From Arabidopsis thaliana (taxonomy: Eukaryota; Streptophyta; Magnoliopsida; Brassicales; Brassicaceae), in contig NC_003070.9 in the NCBI RefSeq assembly GCF_000001735.4, forward strand, positions 4,960,001 through 5,024,000: a stretch of 64,000 bases of DNA, in the 5' to 3' direction. The translations under genes and the position numbers were made by a program. Shown in pieces: positions 27,193 through 38,956 of this stretch (position 1 is its first letter; each line of letters opens with the position of its first letter). Under the pieces are notes generated by a model. The model saw nothing but the letters and a program-made list of their open reading frames with translations, did no database searches and had not been told where the DNA came from.

Positions 27193-30069
27193 AATATCAT
27201 CATATCTATAAAATTATCTATTATGGTGTGTTTGTTTCTTAAGGTTTATCAGATTAGTTGTTTAATTGTTTTTAAACTCGACTTTTTTTTATGAAAAGAA
27301 GAACACATTATGGTATTTGATTTGCAATGAAATGGAAAAATCGTCTATTATATGTGCATGTTAAACTCATAAGCTTTTAATCTCTATTCATTTATTAATG
27401 GTTTTTATACATAACGGTAACTAATGACTATGAGCTTCTATTAGATATTATAATCTTTTAAATCCCTATTAATTTAATTGGATTAATGTTAGCTTATACT
27501 ATTAGATTTAGTTTATCTTTTTAAATCTCTATTAGTTTAATTACATTAATGATTTTAAGACTAAACTGTCACTATGCTTATTTTAGACCACTAACAACCA
27601 GAAGCTGAGTTGTTATAGCAGATTCCGGTAGAGCGCTACGCGCACTAGTAGCGCGTGAACGTACGCTTCACGAAAACCCAAAAATGTCCGTTTCACGTTT
27701 TGCAACCCACGGAGACCCAAATCCGAATGTCTCTTGGAGACAAGTGGCATCTATAGACTATAGTTGTGAGAAATTTAGATTCTGAAACCAAATTTAGAAA
27801 AATTACAAAATACATGCACAATGTACAGATAATCATTTGGTAAAAATCTAAGCATTAATTGCATTTATTAGGATATTAGCTGTAATTTACCTGTTTATAT
27901 AGAAAAATATAATACATTTTCTCAGTCAACAATTTTTTCCTTTCCTTTTTTTGGGAAAATTAGTCAACAATAATCATAATATGTGTCATACATCTGTGAA
28001 CACGTGTACGAATTAAGAGTTTGATTATCAATGTAAAATCTTCTTATTTGTATTTATATTCACATGTTAAGTATTCTCATTTACTTTTTCTAAATAAAAC
28101 TACTTTAACAGTTATCTATATATATATTTAGAGAATAATATTTAATATGATATTAGCAATTTTTCAGTAATTAATGAAAAGAGTCAGAGTTGTTAGCATT
28201 CCAATTGAATTGTTATCTATGGAATTGGTTGCATTTCACTTTAAGAAATTTAATTAATTAATTCATATTTGAAAATATTTTATTTAATTAATATTTTATT
28301 AAATATCATTTCTAAATTATAACGCCAAAATCTATTTACCCGTGTCGAACGGTATTAATTAGGATTTTTTACCGTTTTTAGTATAAGTTATATTAAGAAT
28401 AATTAAAACATATTAAAAAAGTTATTGGAAAAATATATTATACCTCTTGTTGATACAATTCCTAATTTTTAATCTAATTAATTATTTATTTTAAAAAATG
28501 AATTAAAAATACAAAACGTTATTTTTTTGCAAGTGTTAAAACGATACTTATTATGCAATAGATGAAATACAATGATTGTGATTTTCGTATATGAACAATA
28601 GTTAAAGAAGTTATGACTAGAAGAATTTTGAAATTTAATACCTACTGATTTTTGTAATTACAATGAGGTATCGATTATTTCAAACGAATTTTTTTTTTAA
28701 TACTATGTATTATGAGACAGTGCAACTATAAATTCGGTGGTGACAAGAAAAATAACCCCTGACATGCCCACATTTAAATTATTTTCAAAAAATTGTAATA
28801 GTTAGTTAGATTAGTTTTAAACAAATCAACAAGTATGACATAAAATCATGTGATTTAATTAATTTTAGTAATATTTTCTAGTGTGCTCTCATGGTTGTAC
28901 GTAAGCTAGTATTCGAGGTTAAAAACAAAAAGGTAGAAGAAAAATAATGAAGTCTTTGGTAGTTTAAAGACAAAAATCATGAGTTAAATGGAGAGAAAGA
29001 GAGAGGTTTTGTCTTGAAGCCATCAGAGAGACACGAGAAAGACTCTGAGGTGGCCCCCTGACCACACCCGCATGTGCCCACATTTCACCGTTTTACAATG
29101 ACACCCAAACCGTAAACCCAAACCTCCTTTTTAAAAATATTTAAATTGATACTATTTTAAAAAAAAATGTTTTTTATACCTCCAAAAAAAAAAAAAAAAA
29201 AAAACTCAACCATGTTATAATTTATTTACTAGTTGATTTTACTATGCTCCTAAAATTTTACTACTAATAATAATAAAAAGTAGAATTATATATAGAAAAC
29301 AATTTGTTGTGAACAAAACAAGGAAAAAATAATATTAGATATTTCTATAATTTAAAATATTAAAGTGGGGTCAATGACAATTAAATTTCTAGAGAAAGAT
29401 TTAGAATGCATTTGTTCAAGGTGAATCTCACATTAAATCCCATTAGTTGGTTATTAAATAATAACTTCTTTTTACAAAAAAATGGATTTCTTTCCTTTAT
29501 TAGAGAAAATAAAGAAAGGGACTGTAGCTATATATATATTGACCTCACAGAAGACTCAATCCCAATTATTAAACAACAAAGCAAGAGAGAGAGAGAGAGA
29601 GAGATAGGGTTTTTTGAGGTGTGTGTATTTGTATATTTATATAAATATTTTAGTGTGGCTTCTTGTTCTTCATCCTCTAATATTATCATCATCATCTATC
29701 TACTTGGGTTCTTTCTTTGTCTCTGAGTTTTAGCTTTTTTATTGACCTTTTTCTTCTTGGTTTCTTCTCTGCATCTCAAAGACTAAAAGGGTACAATAAA
29801 AAAACAACTTATACTATGTCTTCTTTCTAAAACTTACAAATTAAATCCAACTCTTTGGATTTATATTTGTTCTCTTTGTTCTCGTAAATGTCTTCTAGTG
29901 AATTTTTTTTTTCATGTCGTCAATCTCTATGGCTTCTTCCTGTTCTTCTAATTCCCCGCTTTCGTTTTCTTCTGAATCATATTTGATTTTTATCTTCTCT
30001 CTCATTTTTTAAAATTATTTTTTCTTTATGGATCTTTGTAGCTTTAGCAAAAACCGACCAGCTGAGAAG
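27193..30069. other. Intergenic, IDD6 upstream region
   Basis: A small G/C-rich patch with a CGCG palindrome lies at 27,620-27,670 (separate entry). From 27,800 to 29,300 the sequence is extremely AT-rich, with poly-A at 29,184-29,203. A GA repeat at 29,586-29,603 and pyrimidine-rich sequence after it mark the probable start of the IDD6 leader. No supported gene. Confidence 0.45.
27638..27656. repeat. Imperfect CGCG-box palindrome
   Basis: ACGCGC (27638..27643) and GCGCGT (27651..27656) face each other across ACTAGTA. Each arm fits VCGCGB, the core bound by CAMTA factors. The GC content stands out sharply from the surrounding sequence. Confidence 0.5.
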
Positions 30070-32442
30070 ATGTCTTCATCGTACAACACAATTGCTTTGT
30101 CCTCCACTCCGACCTTCCTCCTCTCAAGTGCCGCTGCCGGACCCGGACCAAACAACTTTAACCGTCAAGAGGCTGCGATGACCATGGTTCAACAACAACC
30201 CACTTCCTCCGTTGCTCCACCACCCAAGAAGCGAAGGAACCAACCCGGAAACCCAAGCAAGTACCTCTTACTTAATTTTTTTATGAATAATAAGTGAAGA
30301 ATTTTCCATTTTAGCCGAAAATAATATAAGAACCCTAATCATTTCCGATAAGGAAAAAATTTTGTTTAGATTATATACCTTTTATTCGATCAATTTAATC
30401 AAAGAAGATTAGTATTTGATGTGCTTGCATACAATTCTCTCTTGATTAATGGGTTCTTGATTTTTTTTTTTTTAATTGAGCAGATCCAGATGCTGAAGTG
30501 ATAGCGTTATCGCCAAAGACGATAATGGCGACGAACAGGTTCCTATGTGAAGTGTGCAACAAAGGGTTCCAGAGGGAACAGAATCTGCAGCTCCACAGGA
30601 GGGGACACAACCTTCCATGGAAGCTGAAACAAAAGTCCAACAAAGAGGTGAGGAGGAAGGTGTACCTTTGTCCGGAGCCCTCGTGCGTCCACCATGACCC
30701 CGCACGTGCTCTCGGAGACCTCACCGGAATCAAGAAGCATTACTATCGGAAGCACGGTGAGAAAAAGTGGAAGTGCGATAAGTGCTCTAAGCGTTACGCT
30801 GTTCAATCTGATTGGAAAGCTCACTCTAAGACCTGTGGTACCAAAGAGTATCGATGTGACTGTGGTACCATCTTCTCTAGGTAAACTATCTTTCTTCATT
30901 CCATTCCGGACTCTTTTTTTTTTTTTTACTGCGGATTTTACATGTCGGCTCTAGATTTTTAAGGTTAGTACTCTACGCTTCTGCTTGAGATTCAAGTAAA
31001 AAAAAAAACATGTCGGTCAGTGAATAGTAAATTTTTAACTATAGTAGTACTGGAGTGTGGTACCCTCTTATATATATATATATTGACTTGTGACTGAAAT
31101 CTATGCATATAGATATAGATATCTTCTATATTGGCCACGGAACATCATATTTCCTACATAGGGACATGAACAAATATGCATATATACACATAGGATCTAT
31201 CAATCTATTTGTTTGGTTGCTGATGAGTAGTGAAAGAGAGAAAGACAGTGAAGGAGAAAGGGGAAAAATTAAAGATGCCAAATTTGGTCACATGTGAGTT
31301 GGATTTGTTTCCATTCATTCCCACTTTTGGATTCTTCTTATCTTTGCAGGTTCCTCTTTCCATGTAACTCCTCTTCTTGTGGGCCCATTCCATTTCTCTC
31401 TCCATAATATTCATATTGATTTCAGACTTATATATGTGATTTGTGTATAAGAGTGGTTGGTTTCATTGTTTAATCGATGAACATGGTGGTCAGCGTGATA
31501 TAGTAGGAGTAGTTGATGAACACTTTACATTTCTAGGGTTTTTTTAATGTCTTCTTTTTCGTGGTTGTACATACATTGACCTTATCGTGATTTACAGTTT
31601 TAAATTATTTGTGTGATTGTAGGAGAGACAGTTACATCACCCACAGGGCATTCTGTGATGCACTCATACAGGAGTCAGCAAGAAACCCCACCGTGAGCTT
31701 CACGGCAATGGCAGCTGGTGGTGGTGGTGGCGCCAGACATGGCTTTTACGGCGGAGCTTCTTCCGCTCTCTCTCACAACCATTTCGGTAACAATCCAAAT
31801 TCCGGTTTCACCCCTCTAGCTGCTGCAGGCTACAATCTGAACCGTTCATCTTCCGACAAGTTCGAAGACTTCGTTCCTCAGGCCACCAACCCTAATCCCG
31901 GTCCGACCAACTTCCTCATGCAATGCTCTCCGAACCAAGGACTGTTAGCCCAGAACAATCAGAGTCTCATGAACCATCATGGTCTGATCAGCCTCGGTGA
32001 TAACAACAACAACAACCACAACTTTTTCAACCTCGCATACTTTCAAGACACCAAGAATTCTGATCAGACAGGTGTTCCTTCTCTGTTCACCAATGGTGCT
32101 GATAACAACGGCCCATCTGCTTTGCTTAGAGGGCTAACTTCTTCATCTTCGTCAAGTGTGGTCGTTAATGACTTTGGAGATTGTGATCATGGAAACCTTC
32201 AAGGACTCATGAACTCTCTAGCTGCGACAACAGATCAACAAGGCCGGTCCCCTAGCCTTTTCGACCTTCATTTCGCAAACAATCTTAGCATGGGTGGCTC
32301 GGATAGGTTGACTTTGGACTTTCTTGGTGTTAATGGAGGAATTGTGAGCACCGTCAATGGCCGTGGTGGTCGTAGTGGTGGACCTCCTCTGGATGCTGAG
32401 ATGAAGTTTTCACACCCAAATCATCCATATGGCAAAGCTTGA
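30070..32442 (+). CDS. IDD6: INDETERMINATE-domain C2H2 zinc-finger transcription factor (BLUEJAY)
   Basis: Three exons, 30070..30256, 30484..30880 and 31623..32442, encode 467 aa. I start at MSSSYNTI; an in-frame ATG at 30028 would add 14 residues. The Lys/Arg cluster PPPKKRRNQPGNP is a likely nuclear signal and leads into the INDETERMINATE domain. That domain has finger 1 (C84, C87, H100, H104), finger 2 (CPEPSC with HYYRKH), finger 3 (CDKCSKRYAVQSDWKAH) and finger 4 (CDCGTIFSRRDSYITH). The C-terminal half is low-complexity (Asn, Gly and Ser runs) and keeps the LTLDFLGV motif. IDD proteins such as JACKDAW, MAGPIE and BLUEJAY act with SHORT-ROOT and SCARECROW in root ground-tissue patterning. 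Intron 1 has a GC donor (30257-30258), the only donor that keeps frame. Confidence 0.95.
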
Positions 32443-32768
32443 GATGATCGTTATCTATCTACAAATCATCCAAATCATCATCATCTAGATATGCTATTAA
32501 GTTCCTTGGAGATTTTATTCTAGATAAAGCTAGATATCCAAATTTAAGCTTTCTTTCTTTTGCTGTTTTCGACTATTAAGGGTAAGGATTGAGCTTTGGG
32601 ATTTTTCATTATAAATTTCTTAAGCTCTTATTTTTTTCTTAATGTCATGGTGGGAGGCTCTAGAGTTTTTCCTTAATAATATATTGTAATCTTGAATCAT
32701 AAATATATTTCATGAAAAGTAATTTGTTCACTAATTAAACAATACCATGTATAAATATTTAATACCTA
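32443..32768 (+). other. IDD6 3' UTR
   Basis: AT-rich downstream sequence with AATAAT-like signals near 32,675-32,710. No coding potential. Confidence 0.4.
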
Positions 32769-32769
32769 A

Positions 32770-33350
32770 TCTCAGAGTCGGTTTTTGATCTACTGAGAAT
32801 CGAACCTCCGATCGGTATCAGTAGAAACAATCCGTTTTACCAGTTGTTCTACCTTATCTTTGTGAACTATTAGTTTCTTTATATGCTATATATTGTGAAC
32901 CTTTGATATTAATTTTTATTTGGGCTTAACAGAGCCGCGGCGGCCCTGCCCAATACATATTTTGGGTTAAATGAACAATAAAATTTACCCGATAACTATA
33001 TGAAATTCCTCGGTATCTAATTTTATTTGTTTGGGCTCAGAGCCGGCCTTGCCCAATACACTTTTTTGGTTAAAGGTTAAACAATCTATTTTACCAACTA
33101 TTCTATCGTATACGTGCAAAATATTAACTCCTCGATATATACTGCGAATATCCGATATCAAATTTTATCTATTTAGGTTTAAAATTGGCTCCGTCCAATA
33201 CATATTTTGGGTTAGATGTTAAAACAATCCGTTTTATTAGATAATTCTATTATATGTGTGAAAGTTTTTTAAATATGATATATATTGTGAATTTCTGATA
33301 TCAAATTTTATTTGTTTGGTATTAAAGCTGGCTCTGTCCAATACAATAAT
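32770..33350. repeat. Degenerate tandem array with tRNA-like segment
   Basis: The heptamer CCAATAC recurs at 32950, 33053, 33195 and 33338 within longer similar blocks, so the spacing is 103, 142 and 143 bp. Units share a block near AAACAATCCGTTTTACCA, one near GATATCAAATTTTAT and a GGCTC..CCCAATACA block. At the left end, on the minus strand, 32832..32853 looks like a tRNA A box (GGTAGAACAACTGG) and 32795..32806 reads GGTTCGATTCTC, a B box. Both lie around a perfect 8-bp stem, TCTACTGA (32789..32796) with TCAGTAGA (32818..32825). It is probably a decayed retroposon or tandem satellite remnant. Confidence 0.6.
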
Positions 33351-33746
33351 TTAGGTTAAATTTTAATTTCATTGAAGAAACATAACTTCAATAAATATTG
33401 AGGGTTACCAGATACATTTGCATGTATTATGTGAAGTTTAGAAGAAGAAAAAAACATTTTAGCCATATACTCTATTTGAGGAAAGATATTAGAAAACTCC
33501 AACATGCATGCAGATATTTATTAATTATTTATGGCATAACAAATAATTAATTTCTTGTTAAAATTTGATTCATATATGAATTATATATCCCACGTTGCAC
33601 ATGCAAGTTATGAGCAGATTTCAAGTGATACCTGTCTACAATAATACGTCAACGGATCGGATAATATTCCAACAAAAGCATAATACAAACAGAAGCATCC
33701 AACATTCCAAAATTATTCAAATTGGTGTCGTAATCCCATATTTAGA

Positions 33747-33747
<1 letters not shown>

Positions 33748-33783
<36 letters not shown>

Positions 33784-33788
33784 ATATA
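33748..33788. repeat. AT microsatellite
   Basis: Almost pure (AT)n of about 40 bp with a single TT interruption. Confidence 0.9.
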
Positions 33789-36770
33789 ATAGGTAATGTT
33801 ATTAATGTCAATTTAATATGTACGTATTACCATATAGTATATACAATAAAAAGATGTTCGGTCACCTAATACAAAATAACCGAGTAGGCAAATATTACGT
33901 ATTCATAGTAGCTAAGTATTTGAATTTTTACGTACTATGAACCGTCGTCAAACTTTCTTTAACTTAAAAAGCAAAACGGTGTTGACATTCCGAAGACACC
34001 CCTTTTATTTTTTGTCGTCAAGGTAGTTAGTTATTTCATAATAGAACTAGTGATACAAACATCGAAGACATAAGTTAACTCTGTTTTTTTGGTCTTTATT
34101 GTTACTTTCCGACGTTGACTCCACCTACTAAATTTTCTGTGTCTTCGATCCAACTTTTCCGCATCGTGTATATATATGTAAACGAAATAGTGTATCCATG
34201 ATTTTTATTGAAAGGGTTATGAGAACTTCTATATATATATTATTAACCCTAACGACGCTAAAAAGATAGTTTTTCTTCCCTATTTTATGTAAACCATCAC
34301 AATGTTTAGTTAATCATCAAACATGTGATCTTACCAAAAAAAAATGATGCACAAGTGATCAAATAAAATATAATTTATACATATTCGACATACAAACATA
34401 AAACATAACTTATATACATATGAATGATAAAGATACGTTCAAACTATTAAAAATATCAAATAAGAGAGAAAAAGAAGAAGAAAAAAAGGAGGAAAAAGCA
34501 TGTGCATGGTAGTCTTGTCGTTGACGTGAAGGATTAAAATATGCCCGTGAACAAAATATTATCGAGAAAAATTGATGAATACTGCGAATGCTTTGGGATA
34601 TCTTCTTCTTCTTTCTCGTTGGTCCACTTCATTTATTGGCAATCTTCAATTGGGCCCCCTATTCATAATCTGCATACTCACATATACAATATCTCGGGGG
34701 TAGGGTTTATCTCGGTACCCATTCTATTATTTTTACAGAATTTAGTGATGGGGCAGCACTGACGAATTAAACTTTTAAACCATCAACTTTCTATTGTTCA
34801 AAGAAGAACTGGAAATGACTGGCGACGGAATTCACATGTTTTCTATATAAAAATCTGTCGTTTCAGATAAAACGTTTTGTGGTAATATCGATTTAAATGT
34901 TAACAACATATTTTCACGTGTGATTGAATCAAACTATCGAGACAAGACTGGTCATGAAATAGATGATGCTCCAACAGGAATAGAAATAGCCCATGTTTTT
35001 ACAAATAATAAAATATTTCAAAAAACAGGAAGAGAAAAACTTTCTCTTCTTAGTGCGGATTTGCTTCTATTTTTGTTATAGTTACTATATTTTTTTTCAT
35101 TTAACAATTAAATACTCAATTTTGTATTACAGTACGTAGCCCTATAATGAAAAAAGGAGTAAACCAAATACTATTTATGCGAGTTCTTCTATTTTTAGTT
35201 TTTTTCTTCTTCTGCATTACACCTTTTCATGTGCAATGGATTACTTAATTAAGTTTTAATTAATTACTGCTGTCCTTATTGCTAGATAATAATATATAAG
35301 ATGTAGTACTCCCTCTCTATTTCTTTTCGTACATAGTATCTGTTAGAGGTTTTTTCTTATTTCATCTTATCTAGCTAGATATGCTCAAGCAATCCTTGTC
35401 TCGAGAGCACTCATTTCCTCAATTTTAAAGTTTACGTTGGTCAAATTGTCAGTTCATTAAAATAAAATAAAAATCGGAAAAAAAAATCTTAGAATTTTAA
35501 TTTATAATTATTTTAGGTCTGGAATTGCTAGTTATTTAGACATTGATTGATCGACAAAGCATATTATCCTAATTTCTCAAACATACTGTCATATTTAAAT
35601 TTAAATTTAGTTTGGCTTCATTTTTTAAATCAGTTGGATGAAATCGTTTAGATCATATATATAACACATATATACGTTTTTACGACCGGAGATTCTAGAC
35701 TGAAATGTTGACGAATATTCTTATAACAATATGGAATTTCTAGTAATACGAAAATGTATCTAATAAATAGTCGATATTTATCTCTGACAAGAAAACAATA
35801 ACTATTATATTCCGCAATAGTTGCATACTTCTGTTTATCATTATTTTCTGTTATAATGGTTTTTAGTATTCCACGCAAACAAGCAAATTTCCTAATGTAA
35901 TGTAAAATATTCCATGAAAGGAAAGCCACAATTATATACGTTTTGGTACTTGGAAGACAGATCAATGTTGATTGTGAAACAGGATTATTAATTCTAGACC
36001 GTTAAATTTAACTTTGATGGGGACAAGACAACCCTCGTGGATATGCTAGAACAGTATTACAAAGACATCGATACATATACGAATATGGCAATATATTTAT
36101 TAATCATATAAAATGTGAATAGTTTTTTATAGAGAGGTATCACACAGAACAAAGACAAACACTCGTGACATAGCCAGCTAGCGTCCGTAAATTTGACAAA
36201 TGAAAATAAATTCAGCGAGTAAGGAAAAAGGTAAATAAATAAAAATCTAAAACACACGCACACACTAAAAAAGCTGCCATTACTCTCTCAAACTAATTCA
36301 CTGCCCTAGGAGGCAATGATATGGCTATAAATGTGATTGCCAAAAAAGTTATCAGCTTTCTAAAGAAAATAGTTAGATATCCAAAATAGATCAATGACAT
36401 TTCCCTTTAATCAATCGTTTTACTTAGTAATTACAGGAATTACCTGATATGGTATTAATCTTATTAAATAGTAAAAAAAATTAACGCAGAAACAGAAACA
36501 TATTTCAAACAGTAGTTCAGAACATTAAGATGAGTTTTTTTCTTCTTCTTAAAATAGCATTTTTATTTCCATTTTAAAAGAATAATAATTAACAGACAAA
36601 TTTGGCAAAAAAAACTGTTGACAATTGGGGACTAGTATAAGCTACGTACGAACACTATACACTATTGAACTTTATTACTATAATATCGTGAAAGAGTTTG
36701 TATTTTACCTAAATAAATAATAGTTTTGATCAATTAAGTAACTACAATTGATAAAGCAATTAACTTCAGT

Positions 36771-37104
36771 GTGAGGGTTACAAGTGGTATTTGCAACGAT
36801 AATCTGAAGAGACAAGGAAAGGAGCCACCTTCGCCGCCGGAATTGATAAGGTCTGCCAAAGACGAAGATCTGGAGTTGTGGCTGTTGAAATGGCAACACT
36901 TGTTGAAGACGACAAAACGTGTCACGCATGATCTTGTTGATGATACTAACTAGGGCTCTGCTCCTGCATCATCAAGAATCCGGAGGCGTTCGCGTCTGCG
37001 TTCATAACAGCCGCGATGAGGTCATATGAGGATCCAGACGACACAAGTCACGTTGTCGATGTTCTTTGGGTCGGGGAACTCATTTGGGATATAATAACCA
37101 ATTA
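36771..37104 (+). pseudogene. Unidentified coding-like fragment, frame-shifted
   Basis: A G/C-richer island in AT-rich DNA. Frame 1 (36771..36953) reads a charged helix-like peptide with PPSPPELIRSAKDED and WLLKWQHLL, then a stop. A second frame resumes just after (about 36955..37104) with NPEAFASAFITAAM and VVDVLWVGELIWD. Codon-like composition in two adjoining frames suggests a decayed exon rather than noise. I do not recognise the family. Confidence 0.3.
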
Positions 37105-37388
37105 ACCATGTTGCAAGTTTTTTTTTTTTTTTTTGTATGTAGGATAAGTTATGAGTCGCACTTTCTCGAGCCAACGCGCACAGAGCGCTCTCTGTCTGTG
37201 ATGTCATCTACTAATATATATCTTTTTCACCTTTTGTTAAATTGGCTTTCACTATATATACACAAGATGCAGGATATAACGTCAAGACAAAGAGATGCTT
37301 ATCATTTCTAGTAGCTATAGTTAGATTCCTTGTCATTATGGCATCTTGAAATGTAGGTAGAATTGTCATACAATCTAGTATAATGGTT

Positions 37389-37414
37389 TATATATATATA
37401 TATATATATATATA
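37389..37414. repeat. TA microsatellite
   Basis: Pure (TA)n of about 26 bp. Confidence 0.9.
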
Positions 37415-37993
37415 AAATCAACAACTTAACGAGTGCCTATATTACAAAAAATTGGTAGACTAATCCAAGGTAGGCGGAGAAAGTTTCAGAATAAGACAGA
37501 GAACAATTGTCCAAGGGATATTTTGGATGTCTATCTACTTCAAAAGACCATGGCATTCATTAAATGTAACTGGAATGTATTTATTGAATGAGGTTTTTTT
37601 TTGCTGTTCACCGTATTGAATGAAGTTCATTTATATGACAAGTACACACACAAATATTCTAGCCAATATTTATTTTAAGACGGATTGATATGAACCAATT
37701 TTAGCATAAGTTAATACAACTATGCACATACGACTCTTCTCTAGATATTAGTATATGATTTAATAAGCAGTATTTCTGTATTTGAATTGCCCCCATACAA
37801 AAATTATATCAGAGATATTCAAAACAAATTTGCAGGAAAGATATAATTCTATGACATAAAATTAGGGCGGTGTCTCCAAGGCAAAATAGAAAATACTCTT
37901 TGGTTAAAAGTTTATAATATGAATCTGTGTATATATATTCAGTCACATTCATGCAAAAGAAAAGAGTAATGATCCCAGTGAGGTCTCGGAATG

Positions 37994-38119
37994 CACGTGA
38001 GGGGTCATGGTGGGCGCACGTGGACTCTGGACTATAAAAACAGTTTCCTCTTCACTTATTTGTTAGTAGACTTTTTGTATCAGCTTCCATGGAAGGTTAT
38101 GTCCTCTTCTATGAAGCTG
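37994..38119 (+). promoter_or_regulatory. Orphan promoter-like block with short hairpin
   Basis: Two CACGTG G-boxes (37994..37999 and 38017..38022) are followed by TATAAAA (38033..38039). About 45 bp further on lies an inverted repeat: CAGCTTCCATGGAAG at 38081..38095 against CTTCTATGAAGCTG at 38106..38119. The order and spacing look like a real promoter and its transcript start, yet no protein gene begins here on the plus strand. It may be a small or non-coding RNA gene; this is inference. Confidence 0.35.
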
Positions 38120-38956
38120 TAGATTCTGCTCTCTTTTTATAACATTGCTATTTTTTTTATTTTATTTTGTAAATAAAACTATATCACTTCGTGTAATAAA
38201 ACCAAAAAGTGTGAAAACAACTCGTTAATTAGTAGCTTTTGATGATACGTGAAAGAACCGAAATTAATAAATGATGTATGATATACAAAAAGAGAAGTTT
38301 ATTTATGTGACTTTTGTTTTGGTCGAAAATTTATGTGACTTAATAGGAAACAAACTGAGAGAGAGAGAGAATAATAAGGGAGCTAGGTTGAGAAATATAG
38401 AAATCCAAGACACATACTATAAATAGAGGATATATACAGGAAATATAGTATGCCTGTGTAGAAAGAATGGATTCTACTTCAGGTATACTTCGACTATTTG
38501 GCTAGATGCGTCAAATGATTGGCCAAATTTTTTAGAAGTTCACCTAACACATCAATTTAAAAAAAAAAAAAAAAATTAGCCCAATTTGACCCAGAAAAAG
38601 AAATACTTTTTAAGTTATGTAATTTCGGCCAATTTTGTTGTTACCGGATTTGCTATTGAGTTGCAAAGTGAAATTAAACCCTACAAGAGGCCCATCTAAG
38701 ATGAGGTTTATTTAACCCACTATATTGTAATGCAATGAAGAGGACAAGTTTACTGGAGCTATTTGGGCCTAACTTTAGCTTTCCTGTAACATCTATGGCC
38801 TGTTATAAATTATATAAACTAATTTCCATTGAGATTTCAAAATTATCACCAAAAAAGCCGTGTGTTCGTGTTTTTTTTACCCCTTCAAAAATTCGATTTT
38901 CTCTTTCTTTCTAGAAAAATCATCAAGAATCTCATGTACAAAAAGTGTCACACTTT

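Larger units (their letters stand above)
33351..38956. other. Long gene-poor interval
   Basis: 5.6 kb with no intact gene. It holds AT microsatellites, a coding-like fragment at 36.76-37.1 kb and a promoter-like block at 38.0-38.1 kb (separate entries). No transposon open reading frame or long terminal repeat was recognised. The right end includes the 3' UTR of the glycosyltransferase gene. Confidence 0.5.

Noticed and set aside
29406..29726. 106-aa open frame upstream of IDD6
   Set aside because: Low-complexity peptide (Arg-Glu repeats from a GA run); probably leader or promoter sequence. A regulatory upstream frame cannot be excluded.
30446..30899. Three overlapping minus-strand open frames of 77-118 aa
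   Set aside because: All lie antisense to exon 2 of IDD6, whose GC-rich coding sequence keeps the opposite strand open.
35648..35965. 105-aa minus-strand open frame
   Set aside because: Ile/Tyr-rich composition is what random AT-rich DNA yields.
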